Positions 1-11,920 of a stretch of 64,000 bases of DNA are shown piece after piece. A program made the position numbers and the translations under genes. The notes below the pieces were generated by a model. It made no database searches and was not told the origin of the DNA. It saw only the letters and a program-made list of their open reading frames with translations. The first letter of the stretch is position 1, and each line of letters begins with the position of its first letter. Where the stretch lies: positions 5,577,667 to 5,641,666 of the forward strand of contig CAADRB010000003.1 of assembly GCA_900708905.1 (NCBI GenBank), given 5' to 3'. Source of the stretch: Hymenolepis diminuta. Lineage: Eukaryota > Platyhelminthes > Cestoda > Cyclophyllidea > Hymenolepididae.

Positions 1-554
1 CTAATAGAAAATCAAATAAGGACTCATTGAAAAAGTTTATATAAAGAGGCAAATCTGAACCCCAGAGATTTAATAACAATTAGTGGATGTAATCAAAATT
101 ATTGTCAGGTGATGAATCCGAAATTAAAATTTTATTCAAACAAGTAATTGCTTTCTAAATTTAAAAATTATAGTAAAAGTAAATTGTACTCAGGAGTATA
201 TTTAAAGTTCATAAATTTTTTACGTGAATTTTGAATTTTTCACTCTTTGCAATTTCTAAAAGTTGACATATTTTGACATTCTAAAAGCCAAATTGTCGTC
301 AATAACGAAGAGGATTTCTCAAATGTTTTTCAGATTGAAAAAAATAAACAAAATTATGCAATGGATCAACGAAAATTTAACAATCCGAGCATTTTACAAA
401 AAATTTAGTTACAGGGAGTGAAGATTTTTATTAGCCTCTATTTTATCTAAAAAAAAAATTAATTTTTTAACTAAAAACAAAGCTAAAAACTAGCTTTTTT
501 ACGAATCTTAAAATGATCATGTTATATATCAGAAATTATCGCGAATAAATATAT
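1..554. other. Intergenic, no gene seen
   Basis: AT-rich sequence with short A and T runs. I see no open frame supported by splice sites and no recognisable repeat before the LTR copy that begins at 555. Confidence 0.6.
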
Positions 555-1038
555 TGAAGGATGAATCCCTTTTCTCCGAAATATTTTATCTTACACCATC
601 TCTAATCATCACTAAATTTAATTATCTTTATAGTAATGTCTGTAAACTTTTAACCTTTCCTGTGATCCCAAGCACTCCATAGACCAACATCGTGTATCCT
701 CAGCTGACCTATTTCTCATCGATCGGATAAGGTAAGCATACCTCGGACGATAGTAGCAGACACCGCTTAGTCGGCNNTGNTATTAANCAGTCCTGTCTGC
801 ACTGGACCTTCCTTTATCTACAATCGTCCCGACCAATTAAAGCACGCATACGATTATATCCTTATGCGTGTCCTCACCCAAAGTCTCGATTATAAATAGC
901 CTCCATCAGACACATAACAGACACCAACGGATCCTAGCTCGTCCAACGCCTATTTCCATAGCTCCGTCCTTCTCCAATCTCCTCTTTCTCTATTGAGACT
1001 CTGTACTGGACTGTATTCAATATAACCTGGTCAACGCA

Positions 1039-1391
1039 NNNNNNNNNNNNNNNNNNNNNNNNNNNNNNNNNNNNNNNNNNNNNNNNNNNNNNNNNNNNNN
1101 NNNNNNNNNNNNNNNNNNNNNNNNNNNNNNNNNNNNNNNNNNNNNNNNNNNNNNNNNNNNNNNNNNNNNNNNNNNNNNNNNNNNNNNNNNNNNNNNNNNN
1201 NNNNNNNNNNNNNNNNNNNNNNNNNNNNNNNNNNNNNNNNNNNNNNNNNNNNNNNNNNNNNNNNNNNNNNNNNNNNNNNNNNNNNNNNNNNNNNNNNNNN
1301 NNNNNNNNNNNNNNNNNNNNNNNNNNNNNNNNNNNNNNNNNNNNNNNNNNNNNNNNNNNNNNNNNNNNNNNNNNNNNNNNNNNNNNNNNNN
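1039..1391. other. Assembly gap (353 N)
   Basis: A continuous run of N inside LTR copy A. Open frames crossing it are artefacts of unread sequence. The gap lies inside a repeat, the usual reason for such a break. Confidence 0.99.
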
Positions 1392-1404
1392 TCTTTTCAT
1401 TTAC

Positions 1405-1507
1405 TGTTAGCCAACTACCGCTACAAACTGGTGAACTACTCCTACCACAAATTGATGACTCTGCCACTACAAACCGGTGACCCTCAACAATCTGGTGGCC
1501 CGCTACA
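1405..1507 (+). repeat. Minisatellite-like end of LTR copy A
   Basis: After the gap the sequence shows four or five imperfect units of about 20-25 bp, each resembling CTACAAAnTGGTGAC, before the terminal CCCGCTACA. Copy B has a single non-repeated end here, so the tandem array is specific to copy A or to its subfamily. Confidence 0.45.
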
Positions 1508-1583
1508 ATATCACCAAGCAATATATTTGCATTTTTTAGTTTCACATAGCATATTTAGTTTCAGAAATAAAATAAATTGAAAT

Positions 1584-2012
1584 TTAAAATATTGATTTTT
1601 TGGCAAATTCTTTAAATTTCAAAATCCCGCCAGATTTCATTTCAAAGTATCTCTCCGTTTTATTTAAGCTGGCAAATTTGTTGCGATATGGCAGAAACGG
1701 ATCTTATTATAGGAAAAATTAAAATTTGGAACTGACTTGTTAAAAAAATTTTTGACATTGTTATTTTAATTTCAACAAGGTTTTAAAAACGAAATAAAAA
1801 TGAGTTTTTTGAAAACAATGTATATATGAATGAACTTACCGCTTAAACTTTGTGTATTTTGGAAGTATAAATAAACAAATTCGGACAAAAAAGGAATCCA
1901 CAATAATTGATGCGGGCTAATAAAGTCGTGTGTAAATACCAACAATTTCAAGGGCACAAATGGAGTGATCCACCCAATGAAGTTTGATCGGAGATGTGAA
2001 AGTGGTCTAAGT
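1584..2012 (-). CDS. Candidate 3' end of an unrecognised gene (two exons)
   Basis: Two minus-strand segments join in phase. The upstream one is open from an AG near 2013 down to 1840 and ends AGC G, followed by a consensus donor gtaagt. The next begins after ataataag at 1702 and stops with TAA at 1584-1586. The 137-bp intron is GT-AG and the split codon is GAT. The joined peptide has an aromatic, hydrophobic first part and a basic end of 38 residues (1584-1701). I do not recognise the family. The acceptor has a poor pyrimidine tract, the upstream exon boundary is not fixed, and chance frames of this size are common at this base composition. It lies directly next to LTR copy A. Confidence 0.3.
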
Positions 2013-5000
2013 CTCTAATGTGCTAATTTGTGGTAATTTCACAACAAGAAAGATTTTACTGGTAGCATGACAATATCTATAATGAGTTACTTTTATTTAG
2101 ATTAATTTATTTATCTGAATTTTAATAAATTTTAATTACTAAAGATCCTTTCATCGAATTCACTTTTGATTTCGATTAGATTTAATGAAAATCTCTATTT
2201 TATTATCTAGCATAGGAATTACAGTTAATCTCATATACAATAAAGTATCATTAATAAACTCAAGTCTTTTAATTAAAATTTAATTCTGCTGAACTCATCC
2301 AGCATTTAAATTCTTGTGAAAGTAAAATTAATAGGTGTCAGTAATAAGAACTGGTCAGTAGACACGAGATTTGGTGAATAAGAAATTTTACAGTAATCGA
2401 GCTCCAATCAAAACCAGTGCATAATTTATAACTCCAATTAACTTAAATATATCACTTTTGAAACTCTGAACTCATTTTACAGATATTTTATTCATCTAAC
2501 GCCTTTTCTACCGTATCGGACTTTAAAACTGCTCAACAAATGTAAAATTTTGTCTGAGGAGTCGCATGTTATTCAAACAAAATTAGCTCAGCAAAAGGAA
2601 TGAAACAAATTAAATCTAATCGGTGTTAAAAGTGGACAAAAACCCGAACATTGAATTAAAATAGGGTTGAACGCATGGGATGCAGAGCAAATGCGGAATA
2701 AAAAATTTCACTTGAAAACAATATTTAACAAAGTAATTTGGGTTACATATAAGAAAATAATATTTTCTCAAAAATAATTCTAATATGTACGATTCTTTAT
2801 TTTTCACCTTTGAATTCCTGCTTCTCATAACTCCTCTTTATTCAAACAAATTTATTCGCATTCTGGTTGTAAATGGCGCATAATCTAAATTGACCTATCG
2901 ATACGAAAACATGTGTCCCGTGTTGATACACTGGTTTGGGTCGTTTTGTAATGTAGTGTTGTCGGGTTGTGTTTGTAACAAGTATATCTCAGGGAATCTA
3001 AGAGTTAGCTTCGGGATCTTACAGAAAAGGGCAGATTATAACGGTTTGTTCAGGGCAGTAGCCACGAAACTAGAATAGTATGAAACGATCCAGTCTAGAA
3101 AAACGAAGATTGTAAGAACAGAAACCTTGGAGTATGTTATTCCAAAATTCTCGACAATAAAACTTCGACATTTCGTCGATAAATATTGAAGAGAATAACT
3201 AGTGAAATGAATAAGCAAGCTAAAGCTGAATAAATTATGTAAACGTATCCCTGAACAAAAATAGGCATTTTATAAGGAATTTTGAACTGCCAGAAGACTT
3301 CGAACGAACACGACGACGAAGTTTCGTCAAGAGGGCGCCGCTTAATAAAATGAAGTGCTAAGGCCAAAGTTTTGCATAATATTAAAAAAATAATTAACCA
3401 AATATCTTACTTTTAGAAAAAAGTCTTACTATTAACATTGGTTTGAGATCACTCGACTTTGCCCGTACAAATTGGAATGGAATATCTATCACGACAAGTT
3501 TGCAGCCAAGTGCAATTTTACACCGGATGTCCTAACCAAAGAGTAAATATATTCTTTTCTTTATTTAAAGAAAATTAATGCATCTAGATTGATTTTCGTG
3601 AATTTATTACACAACATTCCTAATAGAATACGATAAGTCAGTTCAAATTGGAATATAATATTGAAATTTACTTCTACCGGTCAAGACCAGTGACAACTCC
3701 TCTTCGTCTCCTGTCTGAATTAAAACCCAAGCTAATCATTAACGTCGCCTTTGAAAAACATGGCACCAATTGTAACTCTAGTAAATACAATTTTCCTAGA
3801 CTGTTTTTAAACACAAAATGTTATAGATATTATAAATAAGATTGAATGATGTCAACAACGAGAATAAATTATTTTGACCAATGAATGACTATTACGGAAG
3901 GTTTTAAATTCTCCCTATCCTTATGTCAAAACAAAATACAGAACTTTTGACGATCAGCCTTCTTACACTTTGATTATTCCGCTTCTTGATATTAAATGCC
4001 GATACAAACAACCAACAACGGATGTTTAAAACAAAAAGAGATAATGGAAAAGTTTTTAAATATACCAATAAGCGTTTAAAAACTGCATTTCAAGCTGAAT
4101 TGCCACATTATTTGAGAACATTACTTTCATAAATCATTCCGATTCGATTATTAAAACTGAAAGTTGATTGCTTTAAATTCTAATTATTTGATTTAAGAAA
4201 TGTAAAATTTGGCTGATTTTAAATTAATTATGGAAAAATGACTTTATAATTCACACGTTTATTAGACAAGAAAGGTATTGCAATGAAATGGATTATCGAT
4301 CCAAAAAGTTACATTTGATTTGTCCTATTGAAAAGGCAAGTCATACCTCTTACAGAAATTATGATCTGTTCCGTTGCTAAAGCTCTTATCAAAAGGAATA
4401 AAAGCTTTCACTCTGCGCTACTGTAAATGTGAACAGGATCTACCCTTCAACATACATTCATAGCGGAGTACAATGATTTTTGTTTAAAAAGTCACATTTA
4501 GGTCACCAACGGACAGTTTGTACAGGTAACAGTGTATTGAGGAATTTATTCCGACGTTTATCGAACCTTCCACTCGAGTACCGCCATCTTCATACTAGAC
4601 AAAATAACCAACTTGTTTGACCATTTCGCGTCCCATGTGTGCATCAGCCCTTGACAAATGAGTGTGCGGAGGAGCACACTGACCAAATTTAGATGAGGCA
4701 CATATGTATTTCGCTACTTTTTGACCTAAAAGCATTCAGCTTTTCCAGTTTCATATAATAAAAGTTATAGTATGAGAGCATGAACTGGCATTAATAACAG
4801 TACGATTAAATAGTTGTAATTATCATAAATTGTTGTTTAAATTTTCCGTAAAATAAGCGCTAAATCAGAAAGTGCTTTAAAAATGAAATAACATTTGCAT
4901 GGCGTAAACTTTGGCAAGAAAATAAGAAACGTATATGCAATAAAATTTTGATGTATAAATAAAGCGCCAAAATAATTAAAATTAGAATTTCTATTTTAAA

Positions 5001-5407
5001 TGAAGCTTTATTAGAAATGGTTTAATTTTTTTGTAAAATGAAACTAAGTGCCATAATTTTTAAAACTAAAAAGTGTATTTCAAAATATTTACACAGGATA
5101 AAATTACTCATTTTTAGATGGAAAAAAAATAATTTAGCGCAATTCAAAATTTAAAATAAGTAGTTGGTTAAACTTAAAATGTTTTGATTTTCAGCTTGAT
5201 TGATTTTTTTAATTAAAATTTTGACATTTGATGTGAAGAAATTGGAGTCATTTTAATTTAACAATTTTGTCAATGTAAATTTAAGTAATCTTCTGGCGCA
5301 ACTTATAAAGTATAAATGCAATGTATTTTGCAATTACTATAAAATGAAAGTGAAAGAAAATTTCCAGGATACTTCCTTTAGTGAGCTCATGCCAAAACGG
5401 AAAGTGT
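2013..5407. other. Intergenic, 3.4 kb
   Basis: No gene can be supported. Minus-strand frames around 2880-3364 look protein-like in more than one frame and contain possible 31-46 bp micro-introns, but no single phase-consistent model stood out. The rest is AT-rich unique-looking DNA. Confidence 0.4.
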
Positions 5408-5866
5408 TGAAGGATGAATCCCTTTTCTCCGAAATATTTTATCTTTTATTATCCCGAATCATCACCCAATTTGATTATCTGTCCTCACAAGTTATCTCTG
5501 TAAACCTTTAACCATCCCTGTGACCCGAGCACTCCCTAAACAAACATCGTGTTTTCTCAGCTGGTCTATGTCTCATCGATCCGGAAAAGGTAAACATACC
5601 TCGGACGATAGTAGCAGACACTGCTTAGTCAACACCCAAAGTGTCGACTATAAATTGCCTCCCATGAAACACAGTACTAACAGGGTGGACCCCAACTGGA
5701 CCCCAGCTCGCCAGGCGCATCTCTCGTTGTCCAATCCTCCAGTTCCCTATTTTTTCCTTGAGACTCTGTACTGAGCTTACTCAATATAATCTGGCCTACG
5801 CATTCCCTGGTGTTCTTGCTTCCAATTACAATTGCAATTTACCTCTATAACTAGTAACCCGCTACA
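5408..5866 (+). mobile_element. LTR copy B (intact solo LTR, 459 bp)
   Basis: This copy starts TGAAGGATGAATCC and ends CCCGCTACA, with the perfect 4-bp duplication GTGT at 5404-5407 and 5867-5870. A TATA-like box (tataaat, 5649-5655) and a CAATATAA block near 5782 mark a promoter and a polyadenylation region in LTR order. Compared with copies A and C it lacks about 110 bp just upstream of the TATA box, where CTTAGTC joins directly to the CACCCAAAGT block. It has no coding capacity: the 84-codon frame inside it is not conserved between copies. No second LTR or internal region flanks it. Confidence 0.85.
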
Positions 5867-6825
5867 GTGTAAACTAATAAGAAGATAGATGCTTTTCGTA
5901 TTCAAAAGAATGTCAGAAATCCAACGTAAAGCCCGAAAGTGCAGCATTGTTGAAGCTAAAGAGAGATCAGCTTGAGAATCTTTACTTTTGAATGGTACTC
6001 AAAAACGAGGTCTTTCGATTGATAGCAGATACTTCATTTAGCAAGCTTTAAAGGGAACACAACACGAGACATTCTAAAAATTTTTGGAGGAGGAATAAAA
6101 AGTCCGATGGAAATATCTCGCTGTTATTAATAAACAAAATTACAGCGAGTAATAATGTCTAAAATCCATGTTGACACCGATGCAATTTTGTTTAAACCAA
6201 ATTAAAACACCTTGAAAACACCTCAATGCAGTGTATTAGTTAAACGTGTGTACCCGTCAGAGGCAGGTTCACATCTAACCATAAATCATTTGCGTTTCTA
6301 CTTTATTTTAAATTATCACCAAGGAAATCAATATTCGATTTGACATTTATTGTTTTGATTTTAAATTTTATCGTTTTAACTTGTAATTTCCATCCAAAAA
6401 CAACAGCCAGCGTAGTTGTAGTGACCAGTATGTTAAAGTACATATGCATAATGTCTTGGAATAAGGAACAAAAACAAACAAATATATTATTAATAAAATG
6501 AAAATGGAAACGTCAATTTATAACTACGAATTATGCATTCCAGTGTTTAAAAGGATAAATATAAAAATCAGGAAATTTGTAAGTGAAATTTTTAAAAAAA
6601 AACGTGAGAATTTTGTTTTGATTTCAGTCATCGAGCATTTTGTATTAAATGAATGCTTTGTATTGTTTCTAACCAATAATGATCATTAACCAATAATCTC
6701 ATTAATCATAACCAAACTGTCGTCACACATTTGTAATTTAATTATGCGATGTTTCAAAAGGTTTTTTGAATCAGTGAAAGGAATCTACTTGGGCTCGATT
6801 AGAAATGATAAGGTGTTTAGTGTAT
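5867..6825. other. Intergenic, no gene seen
   Basis: AT-rich spacer between two LTR copies. I see no splice-supported coding segment and no repeat beyond short A and T runs. Confidence 0.5.
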
Positions 6826-7330
6826 TGTTTGAATTAGGATAATAACAGCGACAACAATCACCAATTCGTAGCTGTTTGAGTAAGAGCTGACAACGATTGT
6901 AAAACAGAGCACCAAGAGTTCATTAGGCCAAAAATATATACAAGGAAGCCATAAAGAGTTTAAAACGGTTGATAGAGAGAGAGGGAGAGAAAGGGGAGCG
7001 TGCTGAGGAAGAGAGGAGATGAACAGGAGATGTAGTGGTCGGGAATCTGGCAAGCGTGCGTTGTTCTCGTGTGGAAAACAAGGTTAGATTTATGAGTCAC
7101 TTGGGTAAGGCCGAGCGAGAGCCTGAGCACTGATGTACTTTTCAGGTGAAACGAGGCGGTTACAGAAAAAGGGAGAAATCTATCGACGCGTTTATACGTG
7201 ACAGATAGGGGTTATACGTCATATGGACATAAAAGACGTCACCTCAACTTCGTGGACGAAAATCGAGGTATTGTCGTGGAGAATGCGAATGAAAGGATAA
7301 TTTTGGAAATGCACAGAGCGTTATCCTTCA
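6826..7330 (-). mobile_element. LTR copy G, minus strand (subfamily 2)
   Basis: Read on the minus strand it begins TGAAGGATAACG at 7330 and ends near TTCAAACA at 6826. It aligns along its length with copy D (30476), sharing for example GACAATACnTCG, the TTTTCGTCCA block and a following GACGTCTTT. Flanking 4-mers on the plus strand are GTAT (6822-6825) and TTAT (7331-7334), three of four identical, consistent with a decayed duplication. The internal purine-rich stretch near 6968-7000 is its pyrimidine-rich U5 seen from the other side. No internal region is present. Confidence 0.65.
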
Positions 7331-10300
7331 TTATAATACCGATTACAACTTTATTTATCAAAATATAATCAAAAACTTTAGTAGTATTTACTTTGTTATT
7401 ATGAAAGTGACACTAAGAAACATTCTCAATAAATTGTATACATAATGAATGTTCCAGAAAATATTTATAAATTATATTTAAATAACAGGGAGATGAGTCA
7501 CATTGGCATGGTCCCTTTAAACCCCATAGATTAATTTAAACAAGGATTTAAATTACCATCAAATTAAAAATATAATTATGACTTTAGGATTTGTTTGCAG
7601 TTGACAGCTGAAAGAAATCCTTTCAAAAGCCAAACCGATCCATCTAACTATTGTAATTGCTTCATTAATTATTGAATCTTTAACCAAATATAAACTGTCT
7701 TAATTTTAATTTATGTTAATGAAATTAAGTATGATTTCATAAAACCCTCCAATATCTTCTCGCTTTTGTTTTACTTCATATAAAATTATTGCGTTGGTTT
7801 TAAACTCATTTATAATACCCTCGGTTGCGTTTCAGTTTAATTCATCTGTAAATACTTCATTTATATGTCCTGTATTGAATTTAAAAGTTGTTTTATTTAT
7901 CAATAAAATGAAAGAAGATTCATTAGAATATAATATATGTTATTGCTCTTTTGCGGCTGATACACATGAATTAAAAATCATATTACAAAAATTTTTACAA
8001 AGTTCAAACATATGCAATTTTAGTGATAAAATCGCTCACCGTTGTGACTAAACAACATGAAATTCTAATTTAACAAACTAATTAATGTACACGATGCTAT
8101 CTTCCATCCTCACCACGTCAACGTGGAGTCCTTGAGGAAGAAATGTTCCAGCAGTTTATTTAGCTTTTTATTTAAAATTTCCCGATGACACAAAAGACTC
8201 CAACTTTCCAGATTTAAAAAAATCAAAAGCGGAATGGAGCAGAGACTTTTTGGCTTTGAGTAACTTTAACAAACTATTTTCAAATTAATGCGATTCATTT
8301 GTATAAGCAATCAATTGTTAAAAATACCGTAAGTGGTTGATACAAGTTTATTTGAAGACAGATCTCTAGAGTCAAATTTAATTTCCAACTAAAATCTCCT
8401 TTTAAAATATAATTTTATTTTCTAATAATTCCAAATATTTCTTTTTAAATATGTTTGCAAGTGAATTTGAAAACATTTCAACAAAATATCTTGTGAAATA
8501 TTATGCTTTCTTTAATTACCGCCATAATTAGAATTCATGTGACCACTTGGTAACGCATTAACCAACTCATGAAAAAGTTATTGAGATGAAGTCCTTAATA
8601 TCAAGGAATGAAGAAGTTTTCAACTGTACAAGAGGAAAAGGCCTTTAGTAAAATAGAAGACAAATAATCCGTAACATTCCGTAAATTTTCGCGTCCAATA
8701 ACATAATGAGTAAATGAAAACAGTACATTAATCAATTTTTATAATAAAATTTAGAAATTTTCATTTAATTTTTAGTGATATTAATGATTGAAATGATACT
8801 TCCATACGGAGCGGAACGGTTAATTCAATCTAATTAACAGAACATTTTCTGTTATTTTACATTCAACGAAATTAAGAGGGAACCAGACGATTGGCTGCGA
8901 AAAAAGGTCAGGTTATATTTCGCCGGCATTCATGCTTTTTTTAGTAAACAAAATCTACGGAAATAAACCTCCATTTTGGTCATTTTTAATTAAAATGACT
9001 GTCAATAAACGTATATGAAATTTATATATTAGTCTGCTCGAGCTGAAAACGGTAATCCTCCATTCCTGGCAACATTAAATAAAAGGCGGACAAGGGGAGG
9101 AAAAAGTTACAAAAAAAATTAAATTAAATCATATTGATAATCTTTGAGGAATATTTTGTTCTTCAAGATGATCAAGAAATTTTTATGATTGATATTAATT
9201 TCCATGGTGATTCAGTGACATTCACACTGGTTGTTCGTTTTGAATCTAAGGCTCAGATTTATTTCCTTATTAAGGGAACTGATAAAGTTTAGAGAGTGGA
9301 AAGCGATAAAACTTTTAAAAACTTAAAATTGCCCTTAATTAATCGAGAAAACAGGTAGTAAATACTAAATTACTTGGAGATTTAGCAATTTTGAGCAAAA
9401 TCTTTACCTGATACTCCTTTTCTTTTGAACAAAAAGATCAGAAGTTTACTAGAAAGAAAAAAGACAGAGTAGGAATTTGAAATAGAAGTCTTTCTTGAAT
9501 AATCTATTAGAGAGTTTCCCTTCCACTGGCATAAAAGCAAGCTTTATTCAAAAGAAAATGTATTTTCACGGTCTTGATGATTATTTGCAAATAGAGCGAA
9601 CAACATAATAATTTTTTCTTGAAAGGAAGACAACAATTTATTTTCTTATATAATATACGTATACCGCATGTAATACTTAAGGAAGTTTTCCTCTTGACTG
9701 GAATCAATATAAACATTCTTTTGAGCTTATACAACAATGCACGATATACTACTTACCCGGAAATCACGATCTGCATAAAAAAGGAAACAAATAATAGTTA
9801 AAACCAGACTCTGGAAGACTCATATTCCAGAAGAGGTATTTATTTCAAGATTATGCTTAGTCTTGAGCAGCAAAAATTCAAAATAAAATCTTGTTTGTGG
9901 TATATTCTGCGCTGATTCAAGTTGTTAGAGTCACTGGTTTGACATTTGTTCTTCCAACTTTGTCCTATCTAGTTCAGTAGGTCACAAAAGTATCAAATTT
10001 TATGAGATCCCGACTAATTATGCTTTTTGCATTTAAAGAATCTTCTATATAATTTTTTTCATTTATATTAAATATTGTCTATGAAGTTGTCAACTGTGAT
10101 TTAGTTTGACTTTAATTTCCGATTTCCGTATCTAAGACTCCTCTCTAGGCTAATTAATGATGTACTTCATGCTCACAAATTGCTGAATCTGATAAAAGAG
10201 GTTTCTAGATTATCGTTTTATTGATTAGATAAAATAATGTTTCTTGGGTTATATTTATTGTTCATTTAAGTAATATATTGCAATGATTATAAACAATTTA

Positions 10301-10373
10301 AATAAACTTAGTTACTAAACGAATTATTGATCGACCGACACGCACTGAAAGTGACACAGCTGAGCACGTAAGT
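7331..10373. other. Intergenic, 3.0 kb
   Basis: AT-rich sequence without a splice-supported gene. Open frames at 7794-8051 (plus) and 9507-9801 (both strands) are within chance expectation and have no recognisable motif. Confidence 0.45.
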
Positions 10374-10680
10374 TAAAAGATGAATTCCGTCATCTCCGTA
10401 AAATCTATCCTACGTCGTCGCTAGTCACTAAAATTTAATTATCTTGTCCTCAAAGTAATGTCTGTAAACTTTTAACCTTTCCTGTGACTTCAAGCACCCT
10501 ATGGATAAACATCGCGTGTCCCCAACTGGCTCATCCTCACCGATCGGAAAAGCTAAGCGTACCTCGGATGATAGTTGTAGAGACACCGCTGTGTCAGCAC
10601 TGTCCCCTCCTTTTCTTACAACAATCCGGTCCACTTGAAGCACAAATACAATTATGTCCTCACACACGTCCTCATCCAAG
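10374..10680 (+). mobile_element. LTR copy C, truncated
   Basis: This copy matches copy A from its start (TAAAAGATGAATTCC for TGAAGGATGAATCC) through the TGTCTGTAAAC block and the GGATGATAG block, then stops at CCTCATCCAAG. That is just before the position of the TATA box in copies A and B. The promoter, R and U5 parts are missing. It keeps the roughly 110 bp that copy B has lost, which shows that the deletion is derived in B. Confidence 0.75.
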
Positions 10681-11920
10681 TTGATTTAAACAAGTTAAAA
10701 GTTGACATTTTGTGAGTTGTTTTTATTTTCATAAAGTTGACTTTAACTTTCTGTCATTTATCAACTAATGGAGCATGGTTTTATTTAATGCTAATGACAC
10801 AAATAATTACAAATTTTTTAACTGAATTTAATTTTTAACTAAAATTAATGTGAAAAAAGAGTATCTTTAAATATTTTAAACAGAAATCTAAAAAGTGTAT
10901 AAAATATTCGCCTTATTCAAAACTTTGTTGATAAAAAAAAACACATTTTATTTGAAAGCAATTGAATAATTTATATCACACAATATTTTCTAATCTCTGT
11001 TTGTGGAAGCTTCAAGATTTTTGAAATAAATGTTAGCTGAACTCGGAATACAAAATTAAATTTAGGAGGAAAACAATCGGTTGTGTCGACGCAGAAGACT
11101 TTTGATTGCATTAAAACAAACGCTTTTCCAAGCTTTTTGACTTAACGATATTTCGTAATGAGGACGATATAAATTTATGATGACAATGTAAAAAGAATTT
11201 AATTGAATATAAATTTTATTTTATGTATAACTGTAAAAAATGAAATATTATTATTACTTCTATTTTAATAATTATCGGTAGTTGGTAAGAGCTTTTTAAC
11301 GGCTCTCATAAGCATTTTAGTCCTAAGAAATAATTTGGGAAGAAAACAAAGCATTTTTAAAAAATATTCAGATATTTCCTGATTTTTTGCATGATTAAGG
11401 TAAAAGCATCCGCATTATAATTTGTTGAAAAATGAAATTTATTCTGGCTTTATCCAGTAAAGCACTTTAAATTAAGCTTATTTGTAATATTTGATTCCAT
11501 CTACCTTTTTTGAGTTGTCTTCGAGAACTTTGTCAAACTGATGTCTATTGTCAAATCCTCCAAAGATGCAAAGCAAATAATAGAACCGCAGTGTGGAATA
11601 TCGTTAATGAATCCATAAAACTAGACGTCAAGTATTCCAGTGGCATGAATCAACAGAATTCTAATGAGCACAACTGTGTCAGTTGAATTCCCAGTGAAAT
11701 TATTTCCGAATATTTTCTCTCTCCAAAAAACTGTAACTGAATCACGCTTTGGCCGCTTTTGCATGTGCAAATCTCATATTTACAATTTCTGAACAAATGG
11801 GCACATAAGGCTTTGCAGAACGAAATACGAATTCAGAAAGGAATGCATCACTGAAAAGGCTGCAGGATCAATAGGTTCAGAACTGCGATGAAAATCCTCT
11901 GAAGAATCCCCACGAACGCG
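10681..11920. other. Intergenic, 1.2 kb
   Basis: AT-rich spacer between the truncated LTR and the 3' end of the candidate gene at 11921-12777. No further feature is visible. Confidence 0.4.

Larger units (their letters stand above)
555..1507 (+). mobile_element. LTR copy A (solo LTR, contains assembly gap)
   Basis: The element begins TGAAGGATGAATC and ends CCCGCTACA, so it has TG...CA termini, and it is flanked by the perfect 4-bp duplication ATAT (551-554 and 1508-1511). The left half matches copies B (5408) and C (10374) closely, including the shared block TGTCTGTAAAC. A TATA box (tataaata, 891-898) and a CAATATAA polyadenylation-like block just before the gap fit a U3-R-U5 order. No internal coding region is adjacent, so this looks like a solo LTR left by recombination. 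A run of 353 N (1039-1391) and four isolated N bases (776, 777, 780, 787) interrupt it, so its true length is unknown. The 4-bp duplication fits Ty3/gypsy or BEL type elements; the superfamily is inference. Confidence 0.8.

Noticed and set aside
934..1545. 203-codon minus-strand open frame
   Set aside because: Most of it is N, and the rest is LTR copy A; the length is an artefact of the gap.
5520..5774. 84-codon plus-strand frame in LTR copy B
   Set aside because: It lies wholly in a repeat and is not conserved in copies A and C.
6817..7053. 78-codon minus-strand frame
   Set aside because: It falls in the U5-like part of LTR copy G and has no match in copy D.
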